Shown: positions 58,437-64,000 of the stretch, in pieces
Layout: each line of letters opens with the position of its first letter
Position numbering within the stretch: position 1 is the first letter of the stretch
Assembly: GCA_910587835.1 (NCBI GenBank)
Contig: CAJUNQ010000015.1
Location: forward strand, 1-64,000
DNA from: an uncultured Oscillospiraceae bacterium
GTDB lineage: Bacteria > Bacillota > Clostridia > Oscillospirales > Acutalibacteraceae
Direction: 5' to 3'
Length of the DNA stretch: 64,000 nucleotides
The notes under the pieces: model-generated
What the model was told of the DNA's origin: nothing
What the model saw: the letters and a program-made list of their open reading frames with translations, nothing else
The model's database searches: none
Position numbers and translations under genes: made by a program

Positions 58437-59714
58437 ATGGAAGTGTCAGGAAAGAGAGCCATGGAGCTGCTGGAAAAGCTGAACTTTACCCGGGTAGCCG
58501 GGTCCCCGGAGGAGCTGCGGGCCGCGGAGCTGCTGAAAGCGGAGTGCGAGGCCATAGGCGTGCCTGCCGTGATAGAGAGCTTTCCCATTGAGGACGCGGA
58601 CATAGACGCCGCTACCTTGGAAATTCTGGAGCCCTACCATCAGGAGTACCCGGTGACAGGCTATAAGTGCGCCAAAAACACCTATCAGGGCGGCCTGGAG
58701 GCGGAGTTTCTCTATATTGAGTCGGGCAATGAGGTGGACCTGAGCCAAGCTGCCGGCAAAATCGTGCTGGTGAACGGCTACCTGCGCCTGCCCCTGTTCC
58801 GCAAGCTGATGAAGGCGGAGGTGGCGGGCATAGTCACCATGGAGGGCGACCTGCGGGACGACCGGGAGGGCACGGACCTCTCTACCCGTATGCTGCGCCG
58901 GACCCTGCGGGCCTTTGGCAGTGTGCCCATGGTGCACACTCGGGTACTGGACGCTTTCGACATGGTGAAGCGGGGGGCCTGCAAGGCCCGGCTGGTGCTG
59001 AAAAACGAGACTGTGGAGCGCACCTCTCACAACGTGGTAGCCACCATTGAGGGCACTGAGCGGCCGGAGGAGATCATCTCCTTTGGCGCCCATTATGACT
59101 CGGTGGACTTCTCCAAGGGTGTCTACGACAACGGCGCAGGCTCGGTTATCAACATGGAGGTGCTGCGCTGGTTCAAAGAGAACCCGCCCAAGCGCACGGT
59201 GAAGTTCATGTGGTATGGCAGCGAGGAGATTGGCCTTGAGGGCAGCTGGGCCTATGTCAAGGCCCATAAGGACGAGCTGAAGGACCACCTGCTGATGATC
59301 AACACTGACGTGGGCGGCCCGGTGCTGGGCCGGGAGGGCATTGCCGTTACCGGTGAGGAGGACCTGGTGCACTATCTGCGGTACGCCACCCAGGTGCGGG
59401 GCCTGTCGGCAGAGGTGAAGCAGGGCATTTATTCCAGCGACTCCATCCCCTTTGCAGACAGCGGCATCCCGGCGGTGAACTTTACCCGCTTCGGGGCCCC
59501 GGGCGCGGCCTACATTCACAACCGATTCGACACCATGGCGTTCCTGTCGGCAGAGGCCCTGGAGAAAACCGCCCGGAACGTGCTGGCTTTCTCTCAGGAC
59601 ATGGTGAATGCGGCGGCTTTCCCAGTGAAGCGGGAGATTCCCAAGAATATGGTGGAGGAAGTGGAGAAGTATCTCTTTAAGAAGGAACTGGCAGAGGCAG
59701 AGGAGAAGAAGTAA
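58437..59714 (+). CDS. M28-family metallopeptidase
   Basis: The 425-residue aminopeptidase-type protein has the metal ligands in GAHYDSVDFSKGVYDNGAG, the catalytic Glu pair in WYGSEEIGLEGS, an Asp in INTDVGG and a late His (AAYIHNRFDT). A protease-associated-type insert lies at about 80-180. It has no signal peptide, so it is cytoplasmic. It probably trims short peptides. AAAGGGAG precedes the ATG by eight bases. Confidence 0.9.
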   Translation: MEVSGKRAMELLEKLNFTRVAGSPEELRAAELLKAECEAIGVPAVIESFPIEDADIDAATLEILEPYHQEYPVTGYKCAKNTYQGGLEAEFLYIESGNEVDLSQAAGKIVLVNGYLRLPLFRKLMKAEVAGIVTMEGDLRDDREGTDLSTRMLRRTLRAFGSVPMVHTRVLDAFDMVKRGACKARLVLKNETVERTSHNVVATIEGTERPEEIISFGAHYDSVDFSKGVYDNGAGSVINMEVLRWFKENPPKRTVKFMWYGSEEIGLEGSWAYVKAHKDELKDHLLMINTDVGGPVLGREGIAVTGEEDLVHYLRYATQVRGLSAEVKQGIYSSDSIPFADSGIPAVNFTRFGAPGAAYIHNRFDTMAFLSAEALEKTARNVLAFSQDMVNAAAFPVKREIPKNMVEEVEKYLFKKELAEAEEKK

Positions 59715-59748
59715 AGTAAAGGCGGCTGACCAACAGCATGACCCCATA

Positions 59749-59790
59749 AACCCAAAGGGCCCGGAGCAAATGCTCTGGGCCCTTTGGGTT
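59749..59790. terminator. Long hairpin between convergent genes
   Basis: AACCCAAAGGGCCCGGAGC pairs with GCTCTGGGCCCTTTGGGTT over 19 bp with one G-T wobble. The T-run is short, so termination strength is uncertain. Confidence 0.6.
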
Positions 59791-59807
59791 AAAAAGGAGA
59801 TTAAAAG

Positions 59808-59876
59808 ATGAAAAAGATACTTATACTCGTTGTTGTCAGCCCTTTCTTTGCAGGGCCAGCCACTGCAGCAGGCTGA
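59808..59876 (+). CDS. Tiny signal-peptide-like open frame (22 codons)
   Basis: AAAGGAG lies eight bases before an ATG that opens MKKILILVVVSPFFAGP, a sequence looking like the start of a signal peptide, and stops after 22 codons inside the 3' end of the esterase gene. It may be the cut-off front of a lost secreted protein, or a chance frame. Confidence 0.25.
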   Translation: MKKILILVVVSPFFAGPATAAG

Positions 59877-61089
59877 CCTCCCGGCCCTCCCACAGCACGG
59901 GCTTGCCGTCAAAGTCCACCCGGCAGTCGTCGTTCAGCAGGGGAATCCACGCGAAATGGCCCATGTATTCAAAGGGCTTGCCCTCTGCGTCCACAAAGCC
60001 CTCATGAATATCCTCGATTTTGTCCCAGAAGGTAAAGTGCACGTTTTTGGCCCCTGCCGCCATCAGCCGCTGATAGGTGGGAACCACTGTCTCCTTGGGG
60101 AGCACCACCGGGTCGTTTTTGGCATGGGTGAACCAGATGGGCTTATCCTTGATGCCCGCTAGCTGCTCCTCGGTGATCACCTCGTCATACAAGGCCTCGC
60201 ACACCGGGAACGCCGCCGCGAACAGCTCCGGCCAGTCCACCAGCATCCGCATGGTCATAAAGCCGCCGTTGCTGTCCCCGCCGATATAGACCCGGCTGGG
60301 GTCAATATGCTCGTTCTGCGCCAGAAAACCGTCAATACAGGCCTTCAACGCCTGGCTGTATATGCTTTTACCTGTGCGGCCATATTCGCCGCTGCCATCG
60401 TTCATCCAGAAGGTGGGCGTCTGGGGCGCCAGCACATAGGCGCCGCCAAAAAGCCTCTGCACCCCGGGGGAGGTGAGGGCCACCACCTTGTTTGCCGTGT
60501 AGGCGATGGCGGGGTCCTGCCCGCCCTCTCCCGCGCCGTGAAGCCAAATGATCAGGGGGCGGGGGCCGGGCTCTACCTGCTGGGGCACAAAATAGCCGTA
60601 GTTCAGGCCGTCTTCACTGAAGTGGTTCAGCCAGCCCTGGGCAGCGGGCATACTGTCGCCCAAGGGGAAGCCGAACCGCAGCCCGGAAATTCCTTCCACC
60701 GCCTTAACCTGCTGAATATCATAGCGCATGGTGACATAGACATTGTGCTCCTTGGGGCAGGAGACCCGGGAGGAGAGGGGGCAAAGAGGGCCGTAGTCCG
60801 TCTCCAGGGTGACAAATCCGCCGCTGGCTTCAGGCTGGCCCTGGCGGTCGGAGGGGTAAGCTTTTTTCACAGGGATATAGCCCTGACTGGGGACAAGGCT
60901 GTCCCGCTGGGTCCAGCTTTTGGGGAGCTGGTAAACCTGGCCCTTTTCGTCCAGCCGCTGAACATGGACGGAAAAGCAGGAGGGGTTCACTGCCTCAGAG
61001 GAAACCGGCTGGGGGAAGGGGAGAATAATTTTGGTGACATAGGGTCCAAAATCCGTGATTTCGGTATAAGTATAATAGCCTCTGCTCAT
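59836..61089 (-). CDS. Alpha/beta-hydrolase esterase
   Basis: The 417-residue protein has an N-terminal beta domain of about 150 residues and a C-terminal alpha/beta-hydrolase domain. The oxyanion region WLHGAGEGG, the nucleophile elbow GGDSNGG, an acid in NDPVVLP and a final His in YMGHFAW are visible. It resembles PHB-depolymerase/prolyl-oligopeptidase-type esterases. No signal peptide is seen, so it is probably intracellular. The substrate is unknown. It has its own promoter at 61133-61161. Confidence 0.85.
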   Translation of the reverse strand: MSRGYYTYTEITDFGPYVTKIILPFPQPVSSEAVNPSCFSVHVQRLDEKGQVYQLPKSWTQRDSLVPSQGYIPVKKAYPSDRQGQPEASGGFVTLETDYGPLCPLSSRVSCPKEHNVYVTMRYDIQQVKAVEGISGLRFGFPLGDSMPAAQGWLNHFSEDGLNYGYFVPQQVEPGPRPLIIWLHGAGEGGQDPAIAYTANKVVALTSPGVQRLFGGAYVLAPQTPTFWMNDGSGEYGRTGKSIYSQALKACIDGFLAQNEHIDPSRVYIGGDSNGGFMTMRMLVDWPELFAAAFPVCEALYDEVITEEQLAGIKDKPIWFTHAKNDPVVLPKETVVPTYQRLMAAGAKNVHFTFWDKIEDIHEGFVDAEGKPFEYMGHFAWIPLLNDDCRVDFDGKPVLWEGREVSLLQWLALQRKG

Positions 61090-61132
61090 TGGAACCTCCC
61101 GCGGGTGAATTTGAAAAATATATTATATTTAC

Positions 61133-61161
61133 AGTATAGCGCAGTCGGCGGAGAATGTCAA
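61133..61161 (-). promoter_or_regulatory. Promoter of the esterase gene
   Basis: Read leftward, exact TTGACA and TATACT are 17 bp apart. Confidence 0.75.
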
Positions 61162-61425
61162 GCAATATAACAGAATTTGCAGGTTAAGACTGGCTTTTAT
61201 ATGCAGAAAGCTGGATTGGGGAGGCTTTTTCTGAAACGGGGCGCGGCTTTTCGCTGGTTTGTCCAACGGTTGGTTGATTTTTCGGTTAAAATGCAAAAAG
61301 AGAGCCGCTGGGTTCTCTGCGGCGTTTTGAACTCCGGCAGCTGCTCCCTTGTCTTCTCGGCTTTTTCTCATGCGTTAAGACAGCTTCCGCATCGGGCGCA
61401 GGGATTTTCTGTCTCTGCCCTGCTC
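61162..61425. other. Intergenic stretch between divergent genes, no gene seen
   Basis: The stretch contains a short hairpin GCCGC/GCGGC followed by TTTT (about 61303-61328) and no cobalamin, FMN or TPP riboswitch motif that I recognise. The importer promoter begins at 61426. Confidence 0.4.
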
Positions 61426-61454
61426 TTGACAGTTGTTTCTTCATATGCTAAAGT
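61426..61454 (+). promoter_or_regulatory. Promoter of the ABC importer operon
   Basis: Exact TTGACA and TAAAGT are 17 bp apart. No clear Fur-type site is visible. Confidence 0.5.
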
Positions 61455-61496
61455 TTACCCAGCCCATCCGGGCGTTACAAAAAAGGAGGTTCCTTC

Positions 61497-62684
61497 ATGA
61501 AAAATATCCCGCTAAAGCTGCTGCTCCTGGCTCTCTGTCTGGCGGTGGCGCTCTCTTGCTGCGCGCCCCAGCCGCCTGCCCAGAGCAACGCTGCCCCCTC
61601 GCCGGCTGTCTCTGCCCAGGCTCCCGCAGAGAGCGCCTCCCCCTCCCCCGAGGCAGAGGATGCCCGGCTGCAATACGCCCGCCAGTTCACCATCACGCCC
61701 CAGGAGGACGGCTCCACCCTGCTAAGCGTGGAGAACGGCAGCCGCTATCTGGTAGTGCCGGAGGGGCAGGAGGCTCCCGGCAATGTGGAGGACGGAGTGG
61801 TGGTGATTCAGCAGCCGCTTGACCATGTCTACCTGACCGCCACTGCCGCCATGTGCTTTTTTGAGGCCCTGGACGGCGGGGAGGCGGTGCGCTTCTCCGG
61901 CTCTAGGCAGGAGGATTGGAGCGTGGCCTATGCCCGGGAGGCCATGGAGCGGGGAGACATGGTCTTTGCCGGTAAATACCGGGAGCCGGACTATGAGCTG
62001 CTCCTCTCTGAGGGCTGCCGGTTAAGCGTGCAGTCCACCATGATTGACCGGCTGCCGGAGGTGAAGGAGAAGCTTCAGGAGCTGGGCATTCCGGTGCTGG
62101 TGGACCGGTCCAGCTTTGAGGAGCACCCTTTGGGCCGCAGCGAGTGGGTGAAGTTCTACGGCGTACTGCTGGGCCGGGAGGCGGAGGCCCAGGCCCTGTT
62201 TGAGGAGCAGGTGCGGCTGCTGGACCAGGTGGCCGCTCTGCCGGAGACCGGGCATTCGGCGGCGTACTTCTACTTTACCGCCGAGGGCCAGCCTGTCACC
62301 CGCCCCGCCGGGGACTATATCGGCGAGATGCTCCGGCTGGCCGGGGTGGAGAACCTTCTGGCCCATGTCAAGGGTCAGGGCAAGTCCGCCGCAGTCACCA
62401 TGGAGATGGAGGACTTCTATACCGCTGCCCGGGAGGCGGATTTCCTCATTTATAATGGGGACATGTCCGGCCAGCTGGAGGATATGGAGCAGCTGATTGC
62501 CCTCAACCCCTTGATGGCGGACTTCAAGGCCGTGAAGGAGGGAAATGTCTGGTGCTGCCGCCAGGAGATGTTTCAGGCGACCCTGGAGATGGGGGTTGTT
62601 ATTCAGGACTTCCACACCATATTCAGCGGGGAGGGGGACGCTCCTCAATATCTGTACCATTTGGAAGGCAGGGCCGGGCAGTGA
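61497..62684 (+). CDS. ABC importer substrate-binding lipoprotein, FecB/BtuF type
   Basis: The 395-residue protein has a lipoprotein signal (VALSC, lipidated Cys21), a Pro/Ala/Ser-rich linker and a two-lobe class III binding domain with a long helix between lobes. The family binds siderophores, haem or cobalamin. RPAGDYIGEMLRLAGVENLL is the usual second-lobe motif. No residue tells which ligand it prefers. Its stop overlaps the permease start. Confidence 0.9.
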   Translation: MKNIPLKLLLLALCLAVALSCCAPQPPAQSNAAPSPAVSAQAPAESASPSPEAEDARLQYARQFTITPQEDGSTLLSVENGSRYLVVPEGQEAPGNVEDGVVVIQQPLDHVYLTATAAMCFFEALDGGEAVRFSGSRQEDWSVAYAREAMERGDMVFAGKYREPDYELLLSEGCRLSVQSTMIDRLPEVKEKLQELGIPVLVDRSSFEEHPLGRSEWVKFYGVLLGREAEAQALFEEQVRLLDQVAALPETGHSAAYFYFTAEGQPVTRPAGDYIGEMLRLAGVENLLAHVKGQGKSAAVTMEMEDFYTAAREADFLIYNGDMSGQLEDMEQLIALNPLMADFKAVKEGNVWCCRQEMFQATLEMGVVIQDFHTIFSGEGDAPQYLYHLEGRAGQ

Positions 62685-63691
62685 CAGAGCAGCGGCGATT
62701 CTTTTTGGTGTTTCTCCTGCTGGGGACAGTGGTTCTGGCGGCGTTGGGGGGAAACCTGTTCACTGGCAGCGCGGGTCTGAAGCCGTCGGAGACCCTGGAC
62801 GGCCTGCTGGGCCGGGGGGACCCTCTGGCCCTGAGCGTGCTGTGGAAAATCCGGGTGCCCCGAACCCTGGCCGCCTGCCTGCTGGGGGGCGCGCTGGGGC
62901 TCTCCGGCTATCTGATGCAGTCGTTTTTTCACAACCCTATTGCCGGGCCCTTTGTGCTGGGGGTGTCCTCCGGGGCAAAGCTGGCGGTGGCTCTGGTGAT
63001 GATTCTGCTGGCAGGCCGGGGCTGGGCTCTGGGCTCCGGGGCCATGATCGCCGCAGCCTTTCTGGGCTCCATGCTGTCTCTGGGGCTGGTGCTGGCTATT
63101 TCCCGGCGGGTGCAGCGTATGTCCATGCTGGTGGTGTGCGGGGTCATGATCGGCTATATCTGCACTGCCGTCACGGATTTCTTTGTCACCTTTGCCGATG
63201 ATGCGGACATTGTCAACCTGCGGGGCTGGTCTATGGGCAGCTTCTCCGGCACGACCATGGAGAATGTGGGAGCCATAGCCGCTGCTGTGGGAGCGGGGCT
63301 GCTGGGGTCGGTGCTGTTGGCCAAGCCCCTCTCCGCCTACCGCCTGGGGGAGGAATACGCCCGAAGCATGGGGGTGAATGTGCGGGCGTTACAGGCGCTG
63401 TTAGTGGTGCTGTCCGGGCTGCTCTCGGCCTGTGTGGCGGCTTTTGCAGGGCCGGTGTCCTTTGTGGGCATTGCCGCGCCCCACATGGTGCGGGTGTTCA
63501 CTGGCAGCTCCAAGCCCATGGCGCTCATCCCTGCCAGCTTTTTGTGCGGGGCAGGGTTCTGTTTGCTGTGCGACATGCTGGCCCGCACAGCCCTTGCCCC
63601 CACCGAGCTGAGCATCAGCACCGTAACTGCCATTTTTGGCGCGCCCATTGTCATCGGTATGCTGCTGAGCCGCAAAAGGGGGGAGCTGTGA
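62681..63691 (+). CDS. ABC importer permease, FecCD type
   Basis: The 336-residue membrane protein has about nine to ten spans and the family signatures RVPRTLAACLLGGALGLSGYLMQ, NPIAGPFVLGVSSGA and the ATPase-contact stretch GPVSFVGIAAPHMVR. It forms a homodimeric channel. The start is GTG at 62681, overlapping the previous stop by four bases, and it overlaps the ATPase gene by one. Confidence 0.93.
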   Translation: MTEQRRFFLVFLLLGTVVLAALGGNLFTGSAGLKPSETLDGLLGRGDPLALSVLWKIRVPRTLAACLLGGALGLSGYLMQSFFHNPIAGPFVLGVSSGAKLAVALVMILLAGRGWALGSGAMIAAAFLGSMLSLGLVLAISRRVQRMSMLVVCGVMIGYICTAVTDFFVTFADDADIVNLRGWSMGSFSGTTMENVGAIAAAVGAGLLGSVLLAKPLSAYRLGEEYARSMGVNVRALQALLVVLSGLLSACVAAFAGPVSFVGIAAPHMVRVFTGSSKPMALIPASFLCGAGFCLLCDMLARTALAPTELSISTVTAIFGAPIVIGMLLSRKRGEL

Positions 63692-64000
63692 TGCGTCCGC
63701 AAAAGAGAGAGGGAATTCTTCTCGCTGCCCAGGAGCTGACGGTTGGCTACCGTACGCCGCTGATTGAGGGCATTGCCCTGCAGGTGCGGCCTGGGGAGAT
63801 TGTTGCGCTGGTAGGTCCCAACGGAGCGGGAAAGTCTACCATTCTGAAGACCTTGGCGGGCCAGCTGAAAGGCCTGGGGGGCAGCGTTCTGCTGGACGGC
63901 AGGGAGACGGAGGCCATACCGGCGGGGGAGAAGGCCAAGCGGCTGGCGCTGCTGCTTACCCAGCCGGTGCGCCCTGAGCGCATGACCTGCCGGGAGGTGG
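63691..64000 (+). CDS. ABC importer ATPase, truncated by window edge
   Basis: The visible 103 codons hold the Walker A motif VGPNGAGKST and the Q-loop (LLTQPV). The signature, Walker B and remaining parts lie beyond the edge. It energises the FecB/FecCD-type importer encoded just before it. The ATG shares one base with the permease stop. Confidence 0.95.
   Translation, partial: MRPQKREGILLAAQELTVGYRTPLIEGIALQVRPGEIVALVGPNGAGKSTILKTLAGQLKGLGGSVLLDGRETEAIPAGEKAKRLALLLTQPVRPERMTCREV

Noticed and set aside
61162..61496. A cobalamin riboswitch ahead of the ABC importer
   Set aside because: No B12-box or the usual GGGAA...GCCACTG pattern is present, so the substrate cannot be called as cobalamin.
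1..64000. CRISPR array, prophage, insertion sequence with transposase, tRNA or rRNA genes
   Set aside because: No regularly spaced repeats, phage structural genes, transposase motifs, tRNA T-loop/acceptor pairs or rRNA segments were seen on either strand.

Overview
The window is about 64 kb of GC-rich, densely packed chromosome from a Gram-positive anaerobe of the Clostridia, most likely an Oscillospiraceae-type gut bacterium (Flavonifractor, Pseudoflavonifractor or Intestinimonas relatives). This is inferred from strong AGGAGG-type ribosome binding sites, TTGACA/TATAAT promoters, the Firmicutes gene order darA-holB-ricT, DegV and NhaC proteins, sporulation-type proteins (SleB and GerQ-like) and FeoAB. 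No rRNA, tRNA, CRISPR array, transposase or prophage gene was seen. The species assignment is inference only.

Layout. 0-2.3 kb: an ECF-type sigma factor with a membrane-bound partner, leftward, ending against small inverted-repeat elements. 2.4-2.75 kb: a hairpin mobile-type element and a terminator. 2.75-7.1 kb: a leftward operon of response regulator, histidine kinase and HtrA protease. 7.2-8.2 kb: four tandem single-membrane-span microproteins with their own consensus promoter. 8.2-11.4 kb: xylulokinase, DegV and a YczE-like protein. 11.4-15.7 kb: a long structured leader, then a GlpA-like dehydrogenase, an FAD/NAD oxidoreductase, a DUF1667 protein and a HAD hydrolase. 15.7-17.0 kb: trxA-trxB. 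17.1-19.2 kb: GerQ-like and SleB-like proteins and an AraC regulator. 19.3-23.7 kb: BrkB, a double NUDIX protein, RimO, PgsA and a small membrane protein in one leftward operon. 24.0-28.9 kb: an NhaC antiporter behind a promoter with three phased TTTATAAA sites, a repeat element, a polysaccharide deacetylase, an amidase and an alanine symporter. 28.9-29.4 kb: no credible gene but many nested helices, a candidate large structured RNA. 29.5-31.7 kb: darA, holB, ricT. 31.8-37.1 kb: an M23 peptidase, two regulators, an acyltransferase-like protein and Dtd. 37.4-39.8 kb: feoA-feoB. 40-44 kb: a small conserved protein, SecA and a lipoprotein. 44.2-48.5 kb: a left-handed beta-helix protein, an FHA-FtsW fusion and a transpeptidase. 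48.6-52.5 kb: mannose-6-phosphate isomerase, a sugar kinase, cytidine deaminase and pyrimidine-nucleoside phosphorylase. 52.5-56.8 kb: cyclophilin, exonuclease III and DNA polymerase I. 56.9-59.7 kb: glycerol-phosphate dehydrogenase, glycerol-phosphate cytidylyltransferase and an M28 peptidase. 59.8-61.1 kb: an esterase. 61.5 kb to the end: an iron/siderophore-type ABC importer, cut by the window edge.

Functional themes. Envelope homeostasis recurs: RR/HK/HtrA, the microproteins, FHA-FtsW with PBP, M23 peptidase, amidase, SecA and PgsA. Iron and redox supply are covered by FeoAB, the ABC importer, Trx/TrxR and the GlpA-like complex. The items that look least explained are the structured 28.9-29.4 kb locus, the microprotein cassette, the 390-nt leader at 11.46 kb, the FHA-FtsW/PBP module, and several families of short inverted-repeat elements in the intergenic regions.
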